DNA of 64,000 bases, from contig OZ023273.1 in assembly GCA_964007475.1 (NCBI GenBank), forward strand, positions 86,384,930-86,448,929. The letters run 5' to 3'. Within the stretch, counting starts at the first letter, position 1, and each line of letters begins with the position of its first letter. Source of the stretch: Hybos culiciformis. Taxonomy: Eukaryota; Arthropoda; Insecta; Diptera; Hybotidae. This document shows positions 55,334 through 64,000 of the stretch, in pieces. A model generated the notes under the pieces. The model was not told the origin of the DNA and ran no database searches. It saw only the letters and a program-made list of their open reading frames with translations. The translations under genes and the position numbers were made by a program.

Positions 55334-56565
55334 ATTTGAATGTTGAAATTTAAAAAAATCTATGTGAATTATTAATTAAATAAATAAAATAACTTACTTT
55401 AAAAAACATAATATTTTATTGAAAAAGGTGAAGTTTATAAAAACTAAGAACCTAGTAAAAAGAAAGAAAAAAGAAAAAACATGTCGAAAAAATTTTATAA
55501 GGAAGAAATATTAAAATTTATAAATTTATACAGGGAGCAGCACGAATGCCTCTGGAACATGAAGTTCAAGCCAGTATGATTTTTGACTCATAAAAACTTC
55601 ACACTACATTAAAAAAAATCATAATCATGATTTTTCTTTCAGCAAGTGTAACCCGCACGTAAATTTGCTATAAAATTTGTTTATGTTTTGTGCTATAAAA
55701 GGAAAAAAATTATTAAATTTCTGTCTACTTCTTTCACATGTTTGTTGTTGTTGTTTATTTATCGCTTTCTCGTTCTAGTTTGACTAGAAAAAATTAAAAG
55801 ATTACAAATTTAGCCATTGTGTAAATCACGCTTTAAGCTTGATTTACACAATGGCTAAAAATGGCAAAAAAAAAAGATCCCAAAACAAAACAGGACAGAA
55901 GATACAAAAACTAATAAGTTAGAGCAGTACGAATAGAGTCATCTTTTTTTTTTTTTGGTGTCTTTTTTTGTAATCTTTTTTTATAGCAAAAAAAAAAAAG
56001 ATGAACTAGTTCATCTTTTTTTATAGTTTACGTCTTTTTTTTTCTAGGCGCGTAAATAAAATTTAAGTTATAATTTGAATTTTATAGTTTCTGAAAAATT
56101 ATTATTGTATTTCTAACCTGGGGGTTACACTTGCTGAAAAAAAAATTATGATTTTTTTTGAATGTATGTGCGAAATTTTGTGTGAAAAAAAATCAAGAAA
56201 TAATCATGATGAAAAATCATGCTTAAAAAAAATCAGTGTTGATTTTTTCTGTCAAAAGGAAAATTTTTGGCTACCAAAGAAAAAAGTAAACTCTTGAAAG
56301 TGCAAACAACAATTATAAAAGCGGTTTGTTATTACGGGATTTGAATTTGAATGTTGAAATTTAAAAAAATCTATGTGAATTATTTATTAAATAAATAAAA
56401 TAACTTACTTTAAAAAACTAGATATTTTATTGAAAAAGGTGAAGTTTATAAAAACTAAGAACTTAGTAAAAAGAGAGAAAATAGAAAAAATTTTATAAGG
56501 AAGAAATATTAAAATTTATAAATTTATACAGGGAGCACGAATGCATCTGGAACATGAAGTCTTAA

Positions 56566-56987
56566 TGCGTTGTTTATAGCTACCACAGTAAAGTAATTTT
56601 TGGAGGAATGTTCCGGAAACCTATTCACAGCTAATTTTATCTGAAAGTAAAAAATCAAATGCAAAAAATATAAAAAAAAAACAGAAAAAATATTTTTGAC
56701 AGGAAAGGTACCGTAAAAAAATATTATGATAGGTAGGAAACGTAATGAAAAAGAAACAAAAAAATAATTTTGTGAAGTAATGAAATTTTTCAGACATTAA
56801 AAAAAAATAAATTCAATTTTCTTAGTTATTTGAAAATATTTTTAAAAAATTCTTTTTACGAAAAATAGATAAAATTAATATCTTCATTTTCAGTAAATTT
56901 GCTTAAATATAAATATAATAATAACATAGAAAATAGGTTTTTACGGTATAATTTTTTCAGATAGGTCAATTAGCTATAAACAACGCA
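56566..56987. mobile_element. 422-bp MITE (family M), TAA target, in unit 3
   Basis: The termini TGCGTTGTTTATAGCTA and TAGCTATAAACAACGCA are inverted. TAA flanks both sides (56563-56565, 56988-56990). It sits between GAACATGAAGTC and GCCAGTATGATTTTTGACTC, which are contiguous (apart from a base) in units 1 and 2. Confidence 0.9.
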
Positions 56988-57257
56988 TAAGCCAGTATGA
57001 TTTTTGACTCATAAAAATTTCACACTACATTAAAAAAAAAATCATAATCATGATTTTTTTTTCAGCAAGTGTAACCCGCATGTAAATTTGCTATAAAATT
57101 TGTTTATGTTTTGTGCTATAAAAGGAAAAAAATTATTAAATTTCTGTCTACTTCTTTCACATGTTTGTTGTTGTTGTTTATTTATCGCTTTCTCGTTCTA
57201 GTTTGACTAGAAAAAATTAAAAGATTACAAATTTAGCCATTGTGTAAATCACGCTTT

Positions 57258-57583
57258 AATGATAAGCAATGTTGCCGTTTTGTAATTTTCAAAAGGAGTG
57301 CTTTTTGTATAAAAAATGGAGTATTTCGGAGTACACCTAAAATAAAATTTGTGACGAAAAGAAACGACATTCACTTACAAAAAAAAATTCTTATTTAATC
57401 TAATTTCATTCATTTTATTTCAATAGTATAGTATTAATACAACACAACACTTAATTCAAGTGGACAAAGTTTGAAAATTAACACAAATTCCAATCCAAGG
57501 TGAGAATCGAACCCACGACCCAACATGCCGTAGGATAGTGGCAATACGAATATACCATGACGGTCGACATTATGATTAGTTAA
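57258..57583. other. Spacer between the direct and inverted family A copies
   Basis: It contains a short non-repeat stretch and the reverse-oriented SINE copy (57380-57575). Confidence 0.7.
57380..57575 (-). repeat. tRNA-derived SINE (family N), copy 2
   Basis: The minus strand reads GTCGACCGTCATGGTATATT ... CTATCCTACGGCATG ... GTGGGTTCGATTCTCACC then GGAATTTGTGTTAATTTTC, parallel to the copy at 46446. The B box is GGTTCGATTC. Confidence 0.75.
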
Positions 57584-57850
57584 GCGTGATTTACACAATG
57601 GCTAAATTTGTAATCTTTTAATTTTTTCTAGTCAAACTAGAACGAGAAAGCGATAAATAAACAACAACAACAAACATGTGAAAGAAGTAGACAGAAATTT
57701 AATAATTTTTTTCCTTTTATAGCACAAAACATAAACAAATTTTATAGCAAATTTACATGCGGGTTACACTTTCTGAAAAAAAAATCATGATTATGATTTT
57801 TTTTTTAATGTAGTGTGAAATTTTTATGAGTCCAAAATCATACTGGCTTA

Positions 57851-58271
57851 TTCGTTGTTTATAGCTAATTGGCCTATCTGAAAAAATGATACCGTAAAAA
57901 CCTATTTTCTATGTTATTATTATATTTATATTTAAGCAAATTTACTGAAAATGAAGATATTAATTTTATCTATTTTTCGTAAAAAGAATTTTTTAAAAAT
58001 ATTTTCAAATAACTAAGAAAATTGAACTTATTTCTTTTTAATATCTGAAAAATTTCATTACTTCACAAAATTATTTTTTTGTTTCTTTTTCATTACGTTT
58101 CCTACCTATCATAATATTTTTTTACGATACCTTTCCTGTCAAAAATATTTTTTTTGTTTTTTTTTATATTTTTTGCATTTGATTTTTTACTTTGAGATAA
58201 AATTAGCTGTGAATAGGTTTCCGGAACATTCCTCCAAAAATTACTTTACTGTGGTAGCTATAAACAACGCA
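57851..58271. mobile_element. Family M MITE in the inverted copy
   Basis: It is the reverse complement of 56566-56987 with few changes (TTCGTTGTTTATAGCTA in place of TGCG...), inserted at the same position of family A. Confidence 0.9.
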
Positions 58272-58504
58272 TTAGACTTCATGTTCCAGATGCATTCGTG
58301 CTCCCTGTATAAATTTATAAATTTTAATATTTCTTCCTTATAAAATTTTTTCGACATATTTTTTCTATTTTCTCTTTTTTTACTAAGTTCTTAGTTTTTA
58401 TAAACTTCACCTTTTTCGATAAAATATCTTGTTTTTTAAAGTAAGTTATTTTATTTATTTAATAAATAATTCACATAGATTTTTTTAAATTTCAACATTC
58501 AAAT

Positions 58505-58702
58505 TCAAATCACGTAATAACAAACCGCTTTTATTATTGTTGTTTGCACTTTCAAGAGTTTACTTGTTTCTTTGGCAGCCAAAAATTTTCCTTTTGACAG
58601 AAAAAAATCAACACTGATTTTTTTTAAGCATGATTTTTCATCATGATTATTTCTTGATTTTTTTTCACACAAAATTTCGCACATACATTCAAAAAAAATC
58701 AT
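58505..58702 (-). CDS. Small repeat-borne frame, ~65 aa (inverted unit)
   Basis: Fourth-unit version of the 54139-54336 frame, open from MIFFECMCEILC to AVCYYVI. An in-frame ATG six codons earlier is possible. It differs from units 1 and 2 at only a few residues. Confidence 0.25.
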   Translation of the reverse strand: MIFFECMCEILCEKKSRNNHDEKSCLKKISVDFFLSKGKFLAAKETSKLLKVQTTIIKAVCYYVI

Positions 58703-59189
58703 GATTTTTTTTTTCAGCAAGTGTAACTCCCAGGTTAGAAATACAATAATAATTTTTCAGAAACTATAAAATTCAAATTATAACATACATTTTATTTACG
58801 CGCCTAGAAAAAAAAAGACGTGAACTATAAAAAAAGATGAACTAGTTCATCTTTTTTTTTTTTGCTATAAAAAAAGATTACAAAAAAAGACACCAAAAAA
58901 AAAAAAAGATGAATCTGTTCGTACTGCTCTAACACATTAATTTTTGTATCTTCTGTCCTGTTTTGTTTTGGGATCTTTTTTTTTTGCTATTTTTAGCCAT
59001 TGTGTAAATCAAGCTTAATATGTCATCTTTGATTTAGTACTAATTTGAATTTTAATCAAACAAGAGCTTCTTCTATCAGGTAACGAGAATTAAAATTTAC
59101 CGGCTATCAGGTAAGAAGAATTAAAATTTAATATTTTTTTTTTTAATTTTTTAATTTAAAAAAAAAATTTGGCTTAAGTCCAGTTTATG

Positions 59190-59320
59190 CGAACCACTCA
59201 GGCTGAAACTTGGGGGGGGGGTAGAGGCGGTGCCAAAATCAGTTCTTGGGGCAAAGGTCCCGTTTCGGAGATAGGGCCCCCAAAGTTTTCATACATTTTG
59301 TATGGACAATTTTTTTAAAG
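59190..59320. repeat. Foldback-family arm fragment
   Basis: GAACCACTCAGGCTGAAACT, GTAGAGGCGGTGCC, CCCGTTTCGGAGATAGGGCC and TTTTCATACATTTTGTATGG match the arm of 19711-20493. Confidence 0.85.
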
Positions 59321-59334
59321 TTAATACTTCTTTA

Positions 59335-59690
59335 GGCGTGTTGTATGATATAATTGAGTAATTCTGTAGGGGGTAAAAATTATTTCATTCGAGTTCGAAA
59401 AAACTGACTTGGTTTTTGACGTTTCAATACTCAAAAAAATTAGTGGTCCACTCAATAATCATTTGTGATTTTTAAAAATAAAATAATTTGGAGCGAAAAA
59501 TTTAAATTCAAATTATTTTTTTAAAAATCTTTCGTTTACAAATTTTTTAAAACCAATTTTTTTTTTTCAAAAGCTCCGATGAAATTAAGATTACCTGCCG
59601 AAAAATTTTGAGTAGGGAGCTACGGTTAGGTCATGCCGGCTTAAAATATACAAAAAAAATGTTTTTCAAAATAGGTAGGTAGTCAGTGGG
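59335..59690 (-). repeat. Family T tail and one ~110-bp unit, reverse strand
   Basis: It corresponds to 42170-42715 in reverse complement: GGTCCACTCAATAATCATTT, CTACGGTTAGGTCATGCCGG, AAAATAGGTAG. The unit reads once. Confidence 0.75.
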
Positions 59691-59822
59691 ATTTGCGGCG
59701 GTACTTTTTCGTTAGCCGGGCGCAAATGACGGCGCAAAAAATTAAAATGCAAAGCTAAGCAGAAAGAAATGTTACCGAAAACTTATGGCCATTTAAAATT
59801 AATAGTTTTTTGGTTTTTTTTT

Positions 59823-59955
59823 TTCTTGGCGCGCCAAGCGAATGGGACGGGGACTGTAAATTTCTGCACAACTGGTATAATTTTAAAAACGAACATGCAC
59901 GAACCAGTTGTGCAGAAATTTACAGAGTCCCCGTCCCATTCGCGCGCCAAGAAAA
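59823..59955. repeat. Strong hairpin, ~50-bp arms
   Basis: CTTGGCGCGC, GCGAATGGGACGGGGACT, GTAAATTTCTGCACAACTGG pairs with CCAGTTGTGCAGAAATTTAC, AGAGTCCCCGTCCCATTCGC, GCGCCAAG across a ~35-nt loop. It is much more G+C-rich than the surroundings and flanked by T-run and A-run. Confidence 0.88.
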
Positions 59956-60159
59956 AAAAAAAGAGCTCTAGGGGTTCGGGGGAGGCTAGTTAGTTTATTA
60001 TAAAAATATTTATGCAAAATATGAAAAAATCTACTATATTATACATAAATATTTATAAATAATTCATTAGGTGCAAATAATTAATAATTTAATTTAATTG
60101 TTTTTATTTATTTTTTTTTTTTCAAACGAAAAGAAAATAATAATAGTTGTAGGTATATA

Positions 60160-60556
60160 TTATATCGTCGGTCGGCGACGCAAACCTCGTAAGTCTGTTT
60201 TTGAAAATTTTACAGGAGACACAAAAAACTGTATTATTCTTATTATTATAATTAGCACAAAATTGCTTAAGATTGGCCAATTTCGAAGCGATATGGATTG
60301 AATAAAATCTGTAGCTTCTTACGAAGATTAGTACATTACCTTAGTTTCAAAAATGTGCAAGGTTTGGCCACAAAAGCTCCCCACCTAAATTTTCGTTTTT
60401 TTTTTTTTCGACAATAAAAGTGCGTAAAAAATATTTAGAGAATTTTTATGAATGTAGATCGACGCAGATCAACAAAAAGGGCAGGAAAATGTAAAAAAAC
60501 ACGTTTTGTAAAAAACAAGACTTACGAGATTTGCGTCGCCGACCGACGATATATAA
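60160..60556. mobile_element. ~395-bp MITE with ~42-bp TIRs
   Basis: ATCGTCGGTCGGCGACGCAA (60163 on, continuing to CTCGTAAGTCT) is mirrored at 60510-60552 by GACTTACGAGATTTGCGTCG, CCGACCGACGAT. Only two or so mismatches. The interior is non-coding and contains GATCGACGCAGATC. Confidence 0.85.
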
Positions 60557-60559
60557 TCT

Positions 60560-61639
60560 TAAAGCTTAAACAAAAATTTGGAAAAAGAAAAGCAATCAAT
60601 TAAGCTCTTTTTGAATTAATATTTAAAATGATGTTTTCTAACATTTATCAAACTGCAATTACATAGGAAACTATCTAACATTATAGATTATAATAGTAGG
60701 TAACTACATATTTTATATATATTAAGCCCAGACAAACCTTATGGCGTACCATTCTATAAATGATTGCATTTTTGAGGACAAATTTTTTTTTTGTTTACAA
60801 TCGTGGTGTAAAATTTTGATTGCGGGCCCATATTTTCAGATTTTATATTAAGCTTTCACCTTCAAACCATTAATATATTTTTTACAAAATTTTAATAAAT
60901 AGTATAATAAATAGTTATCATCAAAAGAAACAACGTTCTGTATTTCGAAAAAATATTTTTATTACATGTACTCTTTCTTCGAATTATTTTGATCAGGAAT
61001 GCGATTCATAAATAACAATTTTATGCCAATACAAGAAAGAAATATTTGAAATTCAAAACTGTAACAAATTAAAACTATTTTGAAGTAAAAACATTTCGCA
61101 TTATAATAATCGAATAAAGTTTTCTTTAATAAAATAATAATGCCCAATTTACAAACGGAGTAGAAAGTTCTCAATATTATTAATCAGTAAGTTCATGCCT
61201 CATTTTCTTTTCCTTTTTTCAAATAAAAAGTGTTTCTTAATGTTTTTTTTATTTATATCTTGAGAACAATTTACTTCAATTAGATCTATTTGAATTCAAG
61301 CTGGACTGGCGGGAGTATCTAATTAATATATACTTACCATATTATTGCAACTATTTCCAATATTATTTATGCAGCCCTGATTAGAATTAATTTATGATTT
61401 AAATGCAATTGATTTTCATTAAAAAAAAAATGTTTTTCTTAAATTATAACAATTTTTTTATTATAAGTAATTAACTTTGGCTTATTAAAATCAAACTAAT
61501 ATACATAGAAAACATATCACTACAAGCATTATGTAATTATTATGCTTTTATACAATATTATGCTATACATTATCACATATTTTTGTATATAAGTTAATAA
61601 ATTTTAATGCGTTGGGGATCGTTATGTTGTATTTAGTGC
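60560..61639. other. Intergenic A+T-rich sequence
   Basis: No gene or element boundary was recognised. Confidence 0.5.
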
Positions 61640-62110
61640 TATAGAATTTAGATCACTAAATGGAGTATTATATGCGTCAATACACATGCAATCATTTAGA
61701 TGCATCTGCGTAAATAATGAAAAAATTTAGATGCATCAGCGTATGTAATGAAAAAATTTAGATGCATCAGCGTAAATAATGAAATCATTTAGATGTTTCG
61801 TATTGAATATTACGTAATACCTAAACAAACATAATATCTCTCACAATATTTCAATACAGGCAAATACAAAAAAAAAATGAGAAAAAATGAGAAGAAAAAA
61901 TATTCTCTCTTTGCAACTACCTCTTCCCTACGCATTAAAACAGTATATTGGATATGTAAACAAAATTTGTTATACAACTCGTTCTGTATTTACACAAAAA
62001 TACATTGACACTTGTCAATTTATATCACTCGACCTTCGGTCTCGTGATATAAGTATTGACTCGTGTCAATGTATTTTTGTGTATACAGAACTCTTAATTA
62101 ATAACAAATT
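61640..62110. repeat. Repeat family S, second copy, with long hairpin
   Basis: TTTAGATGCATCAGCGTA-type units repeat four times at 61695-61800. A hairpin centred near 62034 follows: TACATTGACACTTGTCAATT, TATATCACTCGACC, TTCG, GGTCTCGTGATATAAG, ATTGACTCGTGTCAATGTAT. Pairing extends outward to AAATTTGTTATA and TAATAACAAATTT, about 75 bp each side. Confidence 0.85.
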
Positions 62111-62284
62111 TAGTTTACATATACAATAATCTACTAATATTTTATATTATAAAGTGTACAACTTACAAACACTACACAGCAATATATTTTTATATTAAAT
62201 AAGTTTTTATTTTTTATCTTCCTTCCTTATTATTATATAAATTTTTTTAATAGTTTTTCCTTAGTTTATTTTTACGATTTAGAA

Positions 62285-62825
62285 ATGGCAATAAATTTAA
62301 GAAATAAATTAGCACAAATGTTAAATAGTAGTGAAGAACAGCAGCAGCAGCCGCAGCAATTACATCAATTGCATCAGCAGCAACAGCAACAAGGACGCAG
62401 AAGCCAACTTGCAGCATCATCATCATCATCATTAGAATCAAATGCTGGAATTTTTAATATTTCCAAATCTAAAAAAAGAAAATTACAGAATTTGTCATCC
62501 AGAATTGCTGACAATAATTTGACTACATCAGGTTAATAAAACATTTTTTTTTTCTTTTATATACAATATAAACATATAGGTATATTATGTAGTTATATTA
62601 CGTAATGTGTCATTTTGTGTAAATATTTTATTATTTCATATATTATATATTTATAATAAGATATTTATTCACACTTTTTTAAGTAACAAATTTCCAGAAC
62701 AAGATGTGCTATCACAATTTCGTTTAAACATTAAGAAATATTCTTCTATAATTATTGTAAAAGAGGAATCAAATATTTTATCACATAAACGTAGCTCTCA
62801 TATCACTTTCAAATCAATACAATGA
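62285..62825 (+). CDS. Unrecognised Gln-rich two-exon protein, 124 aa
   Basis: Exon 1 is 62285-62531 (donor TCAG|GTTAAT, phase 1), exon 2 is 62698-62825 (acceptor TTTCCAG), joined in frame. The protein has an N-terminal MAINLRNKLAQMLNS, a Gln/His-rich tract from CAG/CAA and CAT codons (residues ~18-36), a Ser run, a basic cluster KSKKRK that could be a nuclear signal, and a short charged C-terminus. No family was recognised. It may be the first part of a longer gene with further exons spliced differently, since the donor is weak. Confidence 0.45.
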
Positions 62826-64000
62826 ATTGACATCAAATATCAAATTATCAAAATATTAATTCCAACAATTCTCGACTGTCTCTAAAATCAACCGTTAAGG
62901 GCTCTAGAGCGAAAATTAAATATATCTCAACAAATATTTACAAGCCCAAAACTCCAAATTTGAAAAAAATAAAATAAAAATCCGGCTTACTCAACCTGGA
63001 GCCCCGTCTTTATTCTTTATCAATTCAGTCGAGATTGTATTAGCCCTACAAAACCGAACAAAGTATTAAAATTTATTTCGATTTCTTGAAGAAATAAAAA
63101 AAAAAAAACTCCATAAAATATACTTTCTGAGGATAATGCAGAAAAAAATAAAATAATATAAAAAGAATATTTTGAAACCAATTGTACATATATATTTTCC
63201 ATCATGATCATTAAATTAAACGAATTTCGAAATTTATTTTAAAAATTTTTTTAATACAATATATGTAGGTATATCTATACTGTATAATATTATCATATGT
63301 AGCATATATTTTCCTATTTTATTTTTATCGCACCTGAAAGTGTTTACCTTTTCTCATCATTAGCATCATAAAATATTTCTTAACCTGTTTTTCCTTCTGT
63401 ACTTAAGACAAAATTTTTGTTACATGTAGGTATTGCAGCTTTTAACAAAATAAATATTATATATGTTCAATGTACATCTTTAAAAGGACATGCTGAGAAA
63501 GTAAAAATGAAAATTGCCAACATATGAATTAAAATTTTACATTTTATTTTAAAAACAGTACTTCTTTTTAATTAACACTTATTTTCAAGAAAATCAAAGA
63601 TAAAGTACATACATACCTAATTTATAAGTTTTTTTTAATAATCATTGAATTTAGAAAAATTTTATTTAATGAAAATAAGTTCGTATGTTACAGAGATCTA
63701 AACCGAATTTCTATTTTTGACATAACAAATCAAACCATTAGAGAATAAATATTAAGTGTGTTTATTTGTATAACGAAGTTTGAATAATAATAAAAAATTA
63801 AGCTTAAACTTATGTTGTGTCGATTTGTTTATTGTTCCTATTTCTGAACTTCATCAAGGATACTAAAATAATTATAAATTTAGTTTTTAACAAGAAAATA
63901 AAATATGAAATAACAAAATGACGTTGTTTCAAGGTTATCCACCTCGAATAAGCTACAGTTTTCCAAAAAAAAAAATTAAAAACTCCAAAGTACATTCGGT
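62826..64000. other. Non-coding A+T-rich sequence
   Basis: No gene, repeat boundary or RNA gene was recognised to the end of the window. Confidence 0.5.

Larger units (their letters stand above)
53825..57257 (+). repeat. Tandem array: three head-to-tail copies of a ~1-kb TIR element (family A)
   Basis: Units begin at about 53828, 54831 and 55846, spacing 1.00 and 1.01 kb, the third enlarged by a 422-bp insert. Each opens TTTACACAATGGCTAAAAAT and closes with TAGCCATTGTGTAAATCACG, so neighbouring units meet at inverted termini. Landmarks in each unit: the short palindrome AAGATGAACTAGTTCATCTT, a ~540-bp inner TIR element and GAATGCCTCTGGAACATGAA. Confidence 0.92.
57584..58998 (-). repeat. Family A element, inverted fourth copy, with family M MITE
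   Basis: Complement of unit 3, from GATTTACACAATGGCTAAAT at 57589 to TAGCCATTGTGTAAATCAAG at 58996. It has the same MITE at the same site (57851-58271). Confidence 0.92.

Noticed and set aside
62247..62441. Minus-strand Met/Ala-rich frame
   Set aside because: Antisense of the CAG/CAT repeats in the 62.3-kb gene.

Overview
This is a strongly A+T-rich animal genome window. It looks like an insect: short spliced genes with orthodox GT-AG introns, Ty1/copia and Ty3/gypsy remnants, very dense small inverted-repeat elements, and an expanded-type WSD acyltransferase gene. Runs of TAGGTACCTA-like sequence recall aphids or moths, but nothing here fixes the order.

Genes. Four loci can be named and assembled exon by exon. 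A wax-synthase/DGAT-like (WSD) acyltransferase lies on + (25853-29153, 5 exons, 646 aa). RPA3, the small replication protein A subunit, lies on - (29295-30665, 2 exons, 115 aa), tail to tail with WSD and 141 bp away. CEP97, the centriolar LRR/IQ protein, lies on + (34472-45152, 14 exons, 823 aa). EIF1AD lies on - (47901-48346) and is intact except for one missing base. Three further loci are not recognised: a 406-aa two-exon gene at 17355-18771, a Gln-rich 124-aa two-exon gene at 62285-62825, and a single orphan first exon of a secreted Ig-like protein at 5439-5636 (-).

Mobile DNA. 1-3.5 kb is a dead Ty3/gypsy element (-) split by a small inverted-repeat element. 5.9-9.2 kb is a copia element (-) lacking gag, with a solo LTR of another element in its reverse transcriptase. 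9.6-14.4 kb holds LINE remnants and small elements nested up to three deep. 15.3-16.7, 19.2-21.1, 22.3-22.8 and 23-24.2 kb are further terminal-inverted-repeat (TIR) or foldback elements. 30.8-32.4 kb is a hAT-type element with an 8-bp target duplication just upstream of RPA3. CEP97 intron 11 (41.4-44.0 kb) is a pile of foldback, minisatellite and nested PIF/Harbinger-like elements. 49-53.8 kb holds another hAT MITE, nested inverted repeats, a hAT transposase scrap and a palindromic repeat. 53.8-59.0 kb is a small array: three head-to-tail copies of a ~1-kb TIR element plus one inverted copy.

How it fits together. The window is a gene-poor, repeat-rich interval in which housekeeping genes survive with transposons confined to introns and flanks. 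Target duplications and nesting order allow a relative insertion history. No operon, CRISPR array, rRNA or convincing functional tRNA gene is visible. The strongest candidates for something undescribed are the self-nesting TWA-target MITE family, the 53.8-59 kb array with its conserved ~65-aa reading frame, and the palindrome family whose loop sits in opposite orientation relative to its flank in two copies.
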